Below, piece by piece: positions 11,690-23,514 of a stretch of 64,000 nt of DNA. Source of the stretch: Capsicum annuum. Its lineage: Eukaryota; Streptophyta; Magnoliopsida; Solanales; Solanaceae. The stretch spans positions 117,835,410-117,899,409 of the forward strand of contig NC_061120.1 of the NCBI RefSeq assembly GCF_002878395.1. The letters are read 5' to 3'. Under the pieces are notes generated by a model, which was given only the letters and a program-made list of their open reading frames with translations, had not been told where the DNA came from and made no database searches. Every line of letters begins with the position of its first letter. Positions within the stretch are counted from its first letter, which is position 1. Made by a program: the position numbers and the translations under genes.

Positions 11690-12229
11690 ACAAATGTCCC
11701 ACCAACTTTAGAGGTTTTTAGACGAACTCCAAGGCAAGCCAAATGATGAATGTCCTTCACCAAATCATGCTTATCCTAATCTACATCAGCCAGACTCCCC
11801 ATGGATAACCTACTCTGAGCATCAACAACAATGTTAGCCTTACCTGGATCGTAGTGAAGACCCATATCATAGTCTTTCAGCAACTCAAGCTAGCTTCTTT
11901 GGCCGAGATTTAGCTTTTTCTTAGTAAACACATTGCAGGCTCATATAAAAAAAGATATCAACATGAACCCTATATAGGTAGTGACACAAAATTATTAGCT
12001 CAAATGCCATTGCTAACAGCAATAAGTCATGAGTAGGGCAGTTCCTCTTATAAACTTTAAACTGACTAGAAGCATAAGCCACTACCCTACCATGCTGCTT
12101 CAACACATAACCCAGTTCAACACAAGAAATATCACAAAATACTACAAAACCATCATTACCCTCAGGAAAGGTCAAAACTGGAGCTGAAGTTAACTTATCC
12201 TTCAACTTCTCAAAACTACACTCATACAA
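11690..12229 (-). pseudogene. Element A RNase H
   Basis: RNase H removes the RNA template during reverse transcription. The frame at 11921-12229 contains KLKDKLTSAPVLTFPEGNDGFVVFCDISCVELGYVL. The family usually reads VYCDAS here, so the first catalytic Asp is kept. VVAYASSQFKVYKRNCPTHDLLLLAMAF follows, where the usual DLEL has become DLLL and the Glu is lost. After a break the tail resembles the GKANVVADALSRLSMGSLAH block at about 11800-11870, with decay. Dead by frameshift and substitution. Confidence 0.7.
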
Positions 12230-12235
12230 ATCTGA

Positions 12236-13135
12236 TCACAAGAACTTGACCTTCTTCTGGGTTAAATTTGTCAATGGGGAAACTATAGTCAAACAATATT
12301 CCATAAATCTCCTATAATAACCGGCTAAATCGAAGAATCTTTGATTATTGGTTGGAGTCACAGGTTTAGGCCGCTTCTTAACTACCGCAACCTTTTGTGG
12401 GTCCATCATGATCCCCTTATTAGAGATAACGTGATCTAGAAAAGTCACAGCCTTCAACAAAAACTCACATATAGCGAACTTGGCATACAAATATTGATCT
12501 TTCAAGGTCTACAACACAACACAGTGGTGATCGACATGATCTTCCTCACTCTTAGAATAGACCAAGATGTCATCAATTAAGACAATGACAAACAAATCTA
12601 GAAACTGATGAAAGACCCTATTCATCAAATCTATAAATATTGCCAGAGAATTGGTTAACCCAAATACATGACTAGGAACACATAGTGACCATAACGGATC
12701 CTGAAGGAAGTCTTAGTAATATCCAATTTCCATATCTTAAGTTGATGAGAACCCGACCTAAGATTAATCTTAGAGAATCACTTTGCACCTTTAAGTTGAT
12801 CAAATAAATTATCGATCCTTGGAAAAGGATACTATCCTTATGCTCACCTTATTCTATGGACGATAGTCAATGCACATTCGAAGGGAATCATCATTCTTAT
12901 ACATAAATATCATTTGGGCACCCTAAGGAGACATACTAGGATAGATAAAACCCTTATCTAAGAGATCCTTCAATTTCTCCTTAAGCTCTTTAAACTTATC
13001 AAAACATTTATATAAGGTTGGATAGAAATTGGATACGTGTCCATAACAAGATCAATCCCAAAATCAATTTCCCTATCGAGAGGTACACCAGGAATATCTT
13101 CAGAGAAAACCTCGGGAAACTCATTAACCATAGAA
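12236..13135 (-). pseudogene. Element A reverse transcriptase
   Basis: It begins with the family linker [24 protein letters not shown] at about 13050-13135. The first catalytic position reads KINLRS, with Asn in place of the usual Asp (about 12770). The YVDD-type box reads [11 protein letters not shown] (12555-12590) with both Asp intact. The segment 12236-12505 is the thumb/connection, with KFLLKAVTFLDHVIS-like sequence, DPQKV and YYRRFM. Several frameshifts and stops separate these blocks. Confidence 0.75.
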
Positions 13136-13289
13136 ATAGATTCTAGAGAAGGACCTTTAAGTTAGAATCTTTAACCTAGACCAAATGATACAAACACCCT
13201 TTGGAGATCAACTTTTGGGTTCTATGATATGAGATGAACCTCCCCTTAGGCACAAAAGAACCTACTTCCTATACAATGACAAACTCATT

Positions 13290-13620
13290 TGGGAATTTAA
13301 ACATGACATTACAGGTCCGACAATCTACGAAAACATAACATGAATGCAACCAATCCATCCCAAATATGACATCAAAGTCAACCATGTCTTACTATATCAA
13401 ATCCACAAGATTTCTCTACCACTAACAGATACCACACATCCCCTATAGCTTGTTTTAGCAATCACAGAGTCATCAACCGGGGTTTATACAAAAAAAGGAT
13501 CTAAAAAATATTCAGGAATAAAATCAAAATGTACAGCCTCAAATGGGGTCACATAATAAAGGGTGGACCCTGGATTATGTAAACAATACACATCATGGGA
13601 GAAAAATCTCAACATACCCG
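13290..13620 (-). pseudogene. Element A aspartic protease
   Basis: The retroviral-type aspartic protease normally has a D-S/T-G-like motif, which in this lineage reads DPGST or DLGST. Here the minus-strand frame gives VYCLHNPGSTLYYV (about 13550-13590), so the catalytic Asp is Asn. The FDVIFGMDWLHSC-like block is recognisable near 13330-13370. It is inactive by this change alone. Confidence 0.65.
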
Positions 13621-13779
13621 TGACAATATTAGGAGATACCTCAGAATGCTGGCAAGATGCAAGAGCATAGAACTGATTTTGTCCAGTGTCCGTGCTAAAA
13701 GCAGAAATATATGAAAAAAGAGAACCTTTTGGTGCAGGAGCAAATGAAGAGGCTACCGGAACCTTACTGGCCCTAGAAG

Positions 13780-14770
13780 TTATTCTAGCATGATAGTCAC
13801 GTTACATGTGACAAATTTGACCACAATAAAAGCACATATTCTTCCCTTTATCACAACACCCATGATGCAACCGCCCTTAAAATCTACAAAGAGGGTAGTA
13901 TGGAGCTAACTGAGCTTCAATAGCATTAGATTGGGAACCCTGTGCCTTGGACCCACCATTATGCTGAGACCAATGATTATCCTACGACTTTAAGTAAGGA
14001 TCACTAGTTGTGGAGAAATAACCAGAACACCCTCACTTTTTCTTTGGACACTTACCACCATCTCTACCACTCTACTCAGAAGGCCTAAACTTTTTCCCTA
14101 CCTCTCACTACACTTAGACTACTACTTTTTCTCTTCCTCTACTTGTTGCATATATTAACTAACCTAGAGATATCTATGTCCTAGATCAGCAAGGTGGCCT
14201 TACTTTTAGTGATCAACTCATGATATAGTCCTGAAGGAAACTTCCTCATCTATGCCTTCATATCATCCACCATCTCCAGAGCATACCGAGACAACAGGTG
14301 TAACTTCAAGGAATACTCCTTGATCAACATCCTCCCTTATTTTAGATTAACAAATTCCTCTACTCTTGCTTCCCTCAATTGCTGAGGAAAGAAGTAGTCC
14401 AAAAATGTATTTGATAGATCCTCTTATAGGAATGATTAATAACCGTCACCCATCGCTTGATACCATTTGTCATATCATTGGTACACCACATCCTTCAGTT
14501 GTTAGGCATCAAACTCTACCCCTTCCATATTCGTGGCATGCATCACCCTAAAAATCTTTTCCATCTTATCAAGAAAACCTTGAGGATCCCCCTCTACTTT
14601 AACACCTATAAAATTCAGAGGATTAAACCTCATAAACTGGCCAACCCATATGGTATAAAAAGATGGAGTAGTAGATACACCACGCTCAGCCTGAGAAGAT
14701 ACCAACCAAGCAATCATATGAATTGACTGACAAAACTCAACATTTATCACATATCCTAAGAAGGACTATA
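13780..14770 (-). pseudogene. Element A gag
   Basis: The capsid/nucleocapsid region. The frame at 14502-14750 has FMRFNPLNFIGVKVEGDPQGFLDKMEKIFRVMHATNMEG, the start of the plant Retrotrans_gag domain as seen in Tekay/Del. The zinc knuckle is at about 13800-13870: KNMCFYCGQICHM, a stop, then RD, a CX2CX4H pattern whose last Cys is lost. The region between has several stops. The leader 14771-15102 is non-coding. Confidence 0.7.
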
Positions 14771-15102
14771 GGGAACTTTTAGATCTACCTAACAATATGT
14801 AATTGAATCCCTAGATAGAGTTTTGATCCCATGAGTAAAGTGTGTTCCATCAATATTGTCCTTAGTTGGGACAGAAGAGTTTCTATGATCTTTGAATCAA
14901 TGAGGCTGATCTGAAAGATAAGCAAATAGAAATCAAAAGAATCTAACACCGTAAACTCTATAGCTTGAAATAAGATAACAAGAAAGTAAAACATTCCTAA
15001 ATGCCGTATAGCCTCTCCCTTATAAGTATGGTGTATTACACACCGTTAAAAGAAACTCTACTCGACACGAATTTGTGGACTCCTAATTGACCATGAACTT
15101 AA

Positions 15103-15116
15103 AGCTATGATACAAA
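15103..15116 (-). other. Primer binding site of element A (initiator-Met tRNA)
   Basis: On the minus strand TTTGTATCATAGCT matches TTGGTATCAGAGCC, the complement of the tRNA-iMet 3' end, with several mismatches. It lies two bases inside the 5' LTR. Confidence 0.6.
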
Positions 15117-15118
15117 CT

Positions 15119-15845
15119 TTACATGATCCAAACTAGGGCCTTGTCATAATAGGCATCACAAGTCCAACAAGGATTGAAGACCACCCCTGATACCCAATCT
15201 AACCTCCAATCTTATACCTTAAATTGTATAAATTCTAAAGATATAACAAGATAGAGTAACTATGAACTAAAAGACTTTGGGATAGGTTTATGACCATGGA
15301 CAACCCAAAAAAGTCTAACCATCTAATGCCAACAATAAGCATAACCAAAATTGAAATAATAACCAAATCCATATTGATAGCATAATAAAATGGAAAAATC
15401 ACAAATCAAATAAAGTCATATGCTATCATCCCCAACACCAATAGAAATGCCAAAGCTGGTATTATTGCCGATACCGCTCATACAAACCCATAGTAGTTCC
15501 ATAAAGCCTCTATCCAAAATGAAAACAACATTTTATTGGGATATGCCCCTAGCCATAGCCAAAACCAATGTCCAAGACTATCCAACAAATACATACAAAA
15601 CAAAAACTAGAAATGGAGCCTTTCAGAAAATGGAAACTCACAACTTCAAGTCAACACAAGTTAATCCCAATTCTAATCACTGAGTAGGAGGTGTAGTATG
15701 ACCAACTCCGGTATCTTATGGGGATACAACGTCGAAGACAGTTAACTGTTGGAGCACTATCATGTAACTAAAGGACAAGGATAAATAGTGACAACAATTT
15801 TAAACAAATCAATCCATGCATATACTAATGCATTACATAAATATA
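15119..15845 (-). mobile_element. Element A 5' LTR, part next to the primer site
   Basis: Colinear with 3989-4340 plus 7960-8330 of the 3' LTR. It breaks at ACATAAATATA, where element B is inserted, and resumes at 31776. Confidence 0.8.
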
Positions 15846-17029
15846 AGACAACCCAAACCAGGGTCTGGGAGTAATTGGCATCCCAAGTCCATCTAGGATC
15901 GGGGACCACCCCCATTACCCAACCTAACCTCTAATGATGCATACTATGAGTCAGATAAATTCTAAATTTATAATAAAATAGAATTTATGTAGATTCCAGA
16001 CTATGGGATAGGTCTATAACTATGACCAACCCAAATAAGTTCAACAATCTATTACCAACTAATAACTATATCCAAACCAATACAAAAACTAAGTTCCTGT
16101 CTATAACATAACATAAAAGGATGGAACATTCATAAGTTCATCCAAACGGTATCCACCCCAATACTAATGACAATACTAAGGCTTAAACCAATACTGACAC
16201 CACCCATTTCAACCCATAGTAGTCATACAAAACCTCTAACAAAAAGAAAAACAATATTTGGTTGGGACATACCCCTAACCATAGCTAAAACCAATACACA
16301 AAATAACCAAAGCATGTAAATTCAACCATGACATAAAATGTAGCCTTTCAAAATATGGAAACTCACCACTTTAATCCAATAGTTGATCTGGAATCCGATC
16401 ACTAAAATGGAGGAGTAGAACAGCTAGTCTCTATATCGCATGGGGATACAATCGCCAAAAGATAAGTTAATGGGTGAACGCTATCATGAACTTAGGATAA
16501 GGATAAAATAATGCCATCCAGTAAAACCAATTAAAATAACCATACGCATATAACCCATAAATATATATAACCATGTTAGGGAAGGGAGTCGGTTTTAGAA
16601 TGTCTTTAATACCATTAAACTAGGTATGTGTAGCTTAATAATTCTAGAACTACCTACGGGCTATATGGGTCTATCGTAGCCCCCTGAACGAGCCCCAATA
16701 CGTGTAGCCACACGAACCGAAGATACCATAAGAGCAAGGGATTCCTAAGTACCCTTCGCTCTCCATGATACATATGTTCAGTGTATATAGATGATTCTTA
16801 TGTGCCTCATAGTATCATATAAGGTCACTCTAACCAACTCCCATGTTGGCAAATATGTGTTTTCAATGTCTGTCTATTGGAGTTGCACCTTCACAGTAAG
16901 ATGTAACATACCACCATTATTGTCTAATTAAAACTAATTCAAACCAACCAAACCATTATTCCATTATTATTAACCAAGGTTATAAGTAGTGGTATAATCA
17001 TACCGACTATAGCTTACAAGCAATGTCCT

Positions 17030-17215
17030 TAGCCAACTTTTTAATGTTAAGGAATTCCCATGTACCCATAGATTACATTATCTAGTTAACTTGGGAGAAT
17101 TCCATGTACCCCATAAATGTTCTATTATTATATTTTCTTGGGGAATCCCATGTACCTCACAAGTTATTCATTAACATATATACTTGGGGGATTACCTTGT
17201 ACCCCACAATAAAGT
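17030..17215 (-). repeat. Phrase array CTTGGGGGAATCCCATGTACCCC in the B-family LTR
   Basis: Four to five copies of a roughly 50-60-base unit whose core reads CCCATGTACCCC preceded by GGGGAAT. The same array occurs at 30450-30610 (5' LTR of B) and in sense orientation at 3830-3910 (LTR of H). Each copy can pair GGGG with CCCC in cis, so hairpins are possible. Confidence 0.6.
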
Positions 17216-17869
17216 TTAATTAACCATAACCATAACCACCAAACCATTACATTTGACTATTTCAAACCATTTACACAATTTATACCATTTAGGGTTCCAT
17301 TAACTAACCATACCATGAAATAGTTCCATTGAAAGTCCTTCAATATAGTAAAAGCATTCTCATAGGCATTTTATTAAACATGATGGAGGTATAATATTTC
17401 CAAAACCAATTCCAATTACCATGCAACCAATTATCCAAATCACCATTAAAGCATGTAAATACATAATTAAAACATGGGAAAAATCATAACCTAGCATCAA
17501 ATACCAAAAACCCAACATATATTTCATAACCCCAAAATCATACAATAATCATGCCATGAAAATATTATAAAAGATGCCTTTTGTTGGAAATAACAATGAC
17601 GGGGAGTGCATGTCTTAGACTATGAATATGATGGAGAGAAATTACCTGTACGATCCCTAAATTGATACTCGAGATAAAACCCTAGCCTTCCTTTACCCAA
17701 GAGCCTTAGAGAGAATTAGAGAGAGTTTCTAAGTGTTTACGATTAGAATTATAGGGTAAATAATATTGCAATAATGATATAAGTCATAGGGCCTTAATAA
17801 CTTTAGTGGGGAAATGTCTAGATTACCCCCCACTTAAACTACTTAAAATTACCGTCAGATGGTATAACT

Positions 17870-18340
17870 ACCCTATACCATTCGTACCCTCCAATACGAG
17901 TGTTACCCATCACTCGTACCCTATGCCTCCTCCTTAAACCAAGTACTATCCAGCATGCGACTTAACTAAACCAAGTCGTACCCAACTATACGATTAGTAC
18001 CCCAAAATCGTATTCTTGGAAGAAGAAAATCAAAAGAAGTTTGAACACTGGTTACCATACGAGTCAATGTTATGACTTGTATCCTACCTTACTACTCATG
18101 GTGAGCCACTCATTCTCAGATTAAAGTTAAGTTACTAATTCTCAGATTAAGTGAAGAGAAACCCTAACCATACGACTCATTACCTACCATACGACTCTTA
18201 CCCACCAAGTCGTACTCATTCGAGAAACTAATCCAACCCATAAACAAATACTGGTTAGCATACCACTAGCCTATACCAATAGTACCCTATTATACGACTA
18301 GTAACTTAAGTCAATATGATGTACAGAAACTAAAAATCTA
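17870..18340 (-). promoter_or_regulatory. TACGA/TCGTA box cluster at the U3 end of the B LTR
   Basis: A dozen or so short boxes such as CCATACGAGT, ACTCGTACC, AAGTCGTACCC, TATACGATTAG and CCATACGACTC occur in both orientations within 470 bases. They lie at the 5' end of the LTR in its own orientation, upstream of the presumed promoter. The same clustering is seen in A, D/E and H LTRs. Regulatory role is inferred, not shown. Confidence 0.4.
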
Positions 18341-18377
18341 AGAAATTTTCCATGGTTCCAAAACTCAGGGTGTTTCA

Positions 18378-18390
18378 GTCTCCACCACTA
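18378..18390 (-). other. Polypurine tract of element B
   Basis: Minus strand TAGTGGTGGAGAC directly before the LTR start TGAAACACCC. Confidence 0.6.
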
Positions 18391-18589
18391 GGATTATTTA
18401 TTCCTGAATAACGGACAAGGTAGGTGAAACACAAGAAGAGTTATATACATTATAAAACATTAATCCAACCTTTAACAAAGATAGGAAACAAAGATGTAAG
18501 GATCTATTCTAACCTTTAACTAAGTTAGAAAACAAAGATGTGGTTAAGAAAACATACCTTCCGCACGAATACCTAAAGCAAAAAACAAA

Positions 18590-18770
18590 TTCAGATACTT
18601 GGACTTCATGTCCTATTCTGTTTCCCATGTAGCCTCTTCAACTTTTGTTTCTACCATAAACCTTAACCGAGGCCACATCCATGGTCCGTAACCGACGAAA
18701 CTACCGATCCAAGATCTTAACTAAGACTTCTTTATTAGATAGGGAATTTGAGATACCCAATCCTTTTAAA
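18590..18770 (-). pseudogene. Element B chromodomain-like tail
   Basis: Minus-strand translation contains VETKVEEATWETE, a stop, then DMKSKYL, the same C-terminal block as in element A, preceded by degraded RILDR...RLRT-like sequence. Same presumed role in targeting. Confidence 0.55.
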
Positions 18771-20045
18771 GAAACCATCGTAGAAGGATCACCAAGACAT
18801 TTTTTCAACATAGAGACATGAAATACAGGATGAATGGAACTCGTACTAGAAGGCAACTATAATTCATAATCCACATTACCAAACCTCTATAAAATTGCAT
18901 AAGGACCAACATAACATGGACTGAGCTTCCCTTTTTTTTCAAACTGCATCACTTCCTTCATAGGAGATACCCTTAGGAATACATTATCCCCAACCACAAG
19001 CTCTAAGTCTCTATGTCTTATATTCGTATAGGATTTTTGGCAACTTTAGGAATTCATAAGCGTATCCCAAAACACTTTTACCTTTTATATAGCCCGATAA
19101 ATAAAATTTGGACCAAACATATCCACCTTATAAGCTCAAACTACCCAATAGGAGATCTACACCTCCTACCATATAATGCCTCAGAAGGGGCCATCTCAAT
19201 GCTAGAATGATAGCTATTATTATAAGAAAACTCTACTAAAGGTAGATGCTCAAGGCAATTACCATTATAATAAACCACACATGTACAAAACATGTTCTTT
19301 AATGTTTGAATAGTCCTCTCTACTTGCCCATCTATTTGCAGGCAGAAAGCAGTACTTAGACTAATCTTAGTCCATAACTCTTTCTGAAAAGACCCAAAAA
19401 TGAGATGAAAACTGTGTACCACTATCAGAGATAATTAAAATAGGTACCCCATGTATCTTTACAATCTTATGAAGATACATCCTTGCATAATCCTCAGCCA
19501 AAAAGTTAGTCTTCACTAGCAAGGAGTGAGAAAACTTTATTATCCTATCCACGATGACCTAAATCAAACCAAATTGATTCTAATATCGAGGAACAACAAT
19601 AAAGAAATCCATATCGACTATCTCCCATTTTTTCCAGGCAACTCAATTTCTTGAAGCAACCCTCTAGGCCTCATGTGCTCAACTTTAACATGTTTTCACA
19701 CCATACACTTAGCCACAAAATAAGCCACATCCTTTTTCATACCATTCCACCAATATATCTTCTTGAGATCATGATACATTTTTGTCAAACTAAGATAAAC
19801 AACATAGAGAAAACATAGAGGGATTTATCTGCCTTACCAAAAAATCCTTTGTCGCAAATGATCAATGTCAAGAACACATAATCTCCCTTGGTACCTCAAG
19901 GTGCCATCACCATAGATCTAAAATACCATCACCCTTGGCCTACCTATATCACTCTTTATTTTTATCAATATGGGATATAGAATTTGTTTTTCATTTATCT
20001 CAGCACAATGACACAACCAAACCACTTCTTGTACCATTATGCCAC
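18771..20045 (-). pseudogene. Element B integrase
   Basis: Two overlapping frames (19367-19552 and 19141-19422) form the core: VDRIIKFSHS with the first Asp, IISDSGTQFSSHF with the second, and GQVERTIQ with the Glu, so all catalytic acids survive across one frameshift. NSYHSSIEMAP and YGRRCRSPIG follow. Upstream, the zinc finger is visible at 19670-19790 (MYHDLKK...KCMVCKHVK), and before that LRYQGRLCVLDIDHL at about 19860-19920. The reading is cut at 20045 by the insertion of element F, and the remaining upstream pol lies beyond 26138. Confidence 0.75.
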
Positions 20046-21815
20046 TGATTGGTGAATTTATGCACTTTAGCATTGTGATTCTAGCTTATTTAGCCTAATT
20101 TTGAGAGTTTTTCATGAGATTAATGAGTTAGTATTAACATAGATAAGCATTTAAGTGTCAAATAATGTTATTGCAATGTTCAATGTGTTTTCCAAATAAG
20201 TTTGTACTTAATTAAATCATTTAGAGTTCAATCGAGGAAACTAGTTTTACTAGCTTAAGCTAGGTGTGTGTCTAGTTGGTTTCGTTGGATTCTATTGTGT
20301 TAAAGGGGTTCCAAATAGTTTACATGTGTTATTATTTGTGGAATAACTTATTTTTAATGTGAAAGGTTCAATTTAATTAAGTTAAGAGTCGGAACATATA
20401 GTGAAAGATCAACGCTAATTAGCCTAGTCTTAGCTTGTGTTTGTGATTCATCATCATGGATATTGTGTTTTTATGATCATTAATTCATGTGGCGTGATTA
20501 TGTAGTAAGATTTTTGAGCTTAATATGGTGATATATTAATTATATAAATTCTGGAAATCCATTGGAAGTACACCACGATAAAAGGGATGAAAGATGGGAC
20601 GATTAAGACTTAACCAAAATTTTGGACGCAAATTCCAGTGTGTGTGCGTGAATAGACCTCTTTTCATGGTCCATATCATGATATTTTTCCTTATAAATTA
20701 TTTAGAGGATTAATTCTAATGGCATCACAAAGATAGCCCATGACGCGGGCTTTATTTTTGTGCATCCATGCTTGTGTCGCCCCCTCTATTCCCATATTCA
20801 AATTTCATATCATATCACTTATACATGGAGAGAGATTAAGCATAATAATAATATAATATATTTCTCCTGTGGTAATATTGGAATCTTTACATCTTTTTAG
20901 TCCCACTAGGATTAGGATTAAAGTATTATATATACCAACTTTCCACATGTTATTGGGGAATCTTGGACACCTGGGGATGTCTTGGAGTATTTTTGAGGTT
21001 CTACTGCTAAGTTTTAGGTTATATTTTCCATTCTTTAATTATATCATAACATGTATTCAATCATTTGGATCGTGATTATAAATATTATTGGCTAAAAACT
21101 TGCTTTTCAGGGTTAAAGCCAAAAACATAAGAATTAATATTTTGTTTAATTTCGTTTAATGGGCTTATCATATTTGGTTGTTTTGTTATTATTGATTTTA
21201 TTATTTAATGGATTTATCACCCAAAAAATACATCAATTGTCTACCTTTTGATCTTGGGAGAGAGAATGGGGAGAAAAAACATGAGAATAAATAAAGTAGG
21301 GTTCTTATTTCTTTATAAAATAAGGAATTTTAATTAACATATAGAACAGGGATGTACGTAGAGGCCTTACTTGATTCAAAACTAGGATGATAGCTTTAAA
21401 ATAATTCATTGGATTATTGTATCCCCGCTCAATACTATAGTTGTATTGTCCAAACTAGGTAAAAGATTAGAGGTCGGGAGAGCATGATCATACAATTAAC
21501 CCTACAAATTAACAACAAAGATAAGCAAATTAACGAATGATGTTCGATAACATAGTATGTTTTTTCAAAGTTCTTTAACCCTGAGCTTTACTCCATTAAT
21601 TATTTCAAGACTTTACTTTACGCGTTTGTTACTTTACTTTCAGTTACAATTTCCAAACTCTCTTTTGGTTACTCTTGCACTAAATTAATCTAAACTTTGA
21701 ACTAGAATTAAATCATTGTCTAACCAAGTCCCTATGGGATTGATACTTTGATTTTATTAGTCCACTTTACTACTTGATATAACACATACACTTGCGTGTG
21801 CGCTTGGTGCAGTCA
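20046..21815 (+). mobile_element. Element F 5' LTR
   Basis: Starts TGATTGGTGAATTTATGC and ends CGCTTGGTGCAGTCA. It matches the LTR at 24345 and, more distantly, both LTRs of element G. A TATA-like box TATAAATTA lies at 20692-20700, aligned with TATAAATA in the other three copies. Confidence 0.8.
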
Positions 21816-21821
21816 AATTTT

Positions 21822-21839
21822 TGGCACTGTTGCCAGGGA
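21822..21839 (+). other. Primer binding site of element F (Asp tRNA)
   Basis: TGGCACTGTTGCCAGGGA fits TGGCGCCGTTGCCGGGGA, the complement of the 3' end of plant tRNA-Asp, with three mismatches. The better preserved site in element G supports the reading. An Asp primer is typical of Athila elements. Confidence 0.65.
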
Positions 21840-21980
21840 CTTGTAATTTGGCAACAATATTATTTTTAGTTTAGCTAAATTGAGTTGAAAATAGTTTTGA
21901 TTTTTGTTTCTTTTTAGTCTCTTTTTATCACTCTTCTTGATCTGTCAGTCTTGGATATATGGTTTTCGAGGGATGATGAT

Positions 21981-22140
21981 TGTTGTCATTTTTGTGGAGG
22001 ACCCCATCATGAGGATTTTTGTACAGATTTTGATGCAAATGTTTGGGGGGGACTTGCTTATTTTTGACCTTTATAGCAGACCACAAGTTGGTGTGTGGTT
22101 TATGGCAATATGTTCACTCTATAGATATGTGCTCTTTTAA
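21981..22140 (+). pseudogene. Element F: short Cys/His-knuckle-like peptide relic
   Basis: In the frame beginning at 21981 the translation is CCHFCGGPHHEDFCTDFDAN, which contains C-x2-C-x3/4-H-x3/4-C, a spacing close to a retroviral CCHC zinc knuckle. It lies about 140 bases after the primer site, where gag should begin. A stop follows about a dozen codons after this. The 78-codon ORF at 21904-22140 is a different frame and looks like an AT-rich artefact. It could be a remnant of a gag nucleocapsid or a chance match in a short peptide. Confidence 0.35.
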
Positions 22141-22801
22141 TCCTGATTCAGTCATGTTTGTGGGTAATGCTCAATAGACATCTAAGATGGTAGATGCAGA
22201 GTTGACTCCCCAATCAGTGCCAAATAAAGATGTTGATAATTCAAGGAAGTTTGAGTACTCAAAAACTGAAGTTGATGAATAGTTTGAGGAGATACGACCA
22301 CCACCTATCCACAGATGCTAAGAAAAGAAAAATATGAAGATTATACTAGCTAATTTGTGGAGAAAACACAGGAATTGTGGTCACTCAACTATCATCTGTC
22401 TTTGAATACTACAATTGAGAAGGTTAATATGAGTGAGGGTGTTGTGGATAGTGTAAATTTTGAAGTGCAATTGGTTGGGCCTCATTCAAAGAACTTTACC
22501 ATATTATGTTTAGATGATGTCTTATCTGTGGAATAATTTTAAATAGTGGGAGAGTGTGAATATGAGAGACAAGAATCCTATATTCTTAATTTTGCACACG
22601 AAAAGCAACAGAAAATACACCTCACTATAAGGCCGAGTGGTTTACCATGCACATTGTATTACTTTATTCCTTATTCTTTGTACTACTTCCTTATGAGTGA
22701 GGTAAAAAGATGGATGAAATGTAGAGGATGAAATTCAAATCCTTAAGGTAGAGAAAAAAGTAGATATGGGTCATGCCACGACACTAAATTAGGTTCTTCT
22801 T

Positions 22802-22814
22802 GGGAGGCAACCCA
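22802..22814 (+). other. GGGAGGCAACCCA motif of Athila-type elements
   Basis: The GGAGGCAACCC block, found in a TTCTTGGGAGGCAACCCAAG context, is a recurring landmark of Athila/Calypso internal regions downstream of pol. Its presence supports the lineage call. Function unknown. Confidence 0.45.
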
Positions 22815-23022
22815 AGTTAACTAGGTATGTTTTATTTTTTTTTTTAAGTTTTAGTTTTTACTTTATGTAGTTTTTGTTTTTGTTGAGTCACAAGTTGATG
22901 GGAAGTCTGAGTACCGGACAACTGAGCTGGGTAGCATGGCAAAGACTGAGTGTTGTGTCCTCGGCCCTATTGATATTTCTATGTCTACTTTTAAATGTAT
23001 ACTATGGGGACAAAGAAGATTT

Positions 23023-23040
23023 TTAAGTGTAGAGTGGGGA
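23023..23040 (+). other. Internal polypurine-like tract in element F
   Basis: TTAAGTGTAGAGTGGGGA closely resembles the tract before the 3' LTR (TTAAGTGTGGGGTGG, 24330-24344). Second purine tracts between pol and an env-like region are known in Athila-type elements. Confidence 0.4.
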
Positions 23041-23142
23041 AATTTCTAATTTTGGGCTTACTTTAAATTTTTTGTATGTGTAAGATACTCTTCTTGGTGC
23101 TATTTTTTATTACATGATGCAAGTGTTTTAATTGTAAAGAGC

Positions 23143-23514
23143 ATGCTGATTGAGTGGATTTCTAATGTTGAAACTCTGAGGCTCATGTTTCTGACTCTTG
23201 TACTTTTTGGATTAATTTTGAACTTATGCTATTGTTGGTTGAGAATATATGATGATCGTGTTGGAGTCAAGCATGTACCATTTGCATATGAGATTTTTAT
23301 GTATTACCTGTTATATGTGATATTTAGAACTTTCCCAGTGTGTGTGCAAAGTGAAACAAAGAATGTGAGTTTAGGAGATGATTTAGGAATTTCATTGCTA
23401 GCCTTGTTTTATTCTTTCTTTTTGACCTACCCTTTGTGTTTAATCTTAGTCAGGCCCGTTGAGCCTTTAGCTTTTTCTTTATTAGCCTCGTATGTAGCCT
23501 TATCCCTTCTTTGA
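23143..23514 (+). CDS. Hydrophobic ORF in the env-like position of element F
   Basis: A 123-codon open frame beginning MLIEWISNVETLRLMFLTLV. Three to four hydrophobic spans are visible: about residues 13-35, 49-65, 82-103 and 106-122. It lies downstream of the internal purine tract, which is where Athila-type elements keep an env-like ORF of uncertain function. I recognise no family motif, there is no Cys pattern, and the frame may be a chance product of T-rich sequence. No partner copy exists in element G. Treat as a hypothetical membrane-like peptide, not a demonstrated gene. Confidence 0.25.
   Translation: MLIEWISNVETLRLMFLTLVLFGLILNLCYCWLRIYDDRVGVKHVPFAYEIFMYYLLYVIFRTFPVCVQSETKNVSLGDDLGISLLALFYSFFLTYPLCLILVRPVEPLAFSLLASYVALSLL

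Larger units (their letters stand above)
15846..18377 (-). mobile_element. Element B 3' LTR
   Basis: The low end AGACAACCCAAACCAGGG matches TGACACTACCTAAACTAGGG at 29297. The high end on the minus strand is TGAAACACCCTGAGTTTTGG, against the polypurine tract. In LTR order it holds a TACGA/TCGTA-box region, a CT-rich leader (CTCTCTAATTCTCTC, around 17700) and the GGGGAATCCCATGTACCCC phrase array. Confidence 0.8.

Noticed and set aside
14366..15683. Plus-strand ORFs over the A gag, leader and LTR
   Set aside because: Antisense to gag or inside the LTR, biased to P, L, H and T as expected for reverse frames.
23143..23514. Hydrophobic 123-codon ORF as a host membrane protein gene
   Set aside because: It lies between the LTRs of element F with no promoter of its own or introns, and it matches the env-like slot. 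Listed only as a hypothetical element ORF.
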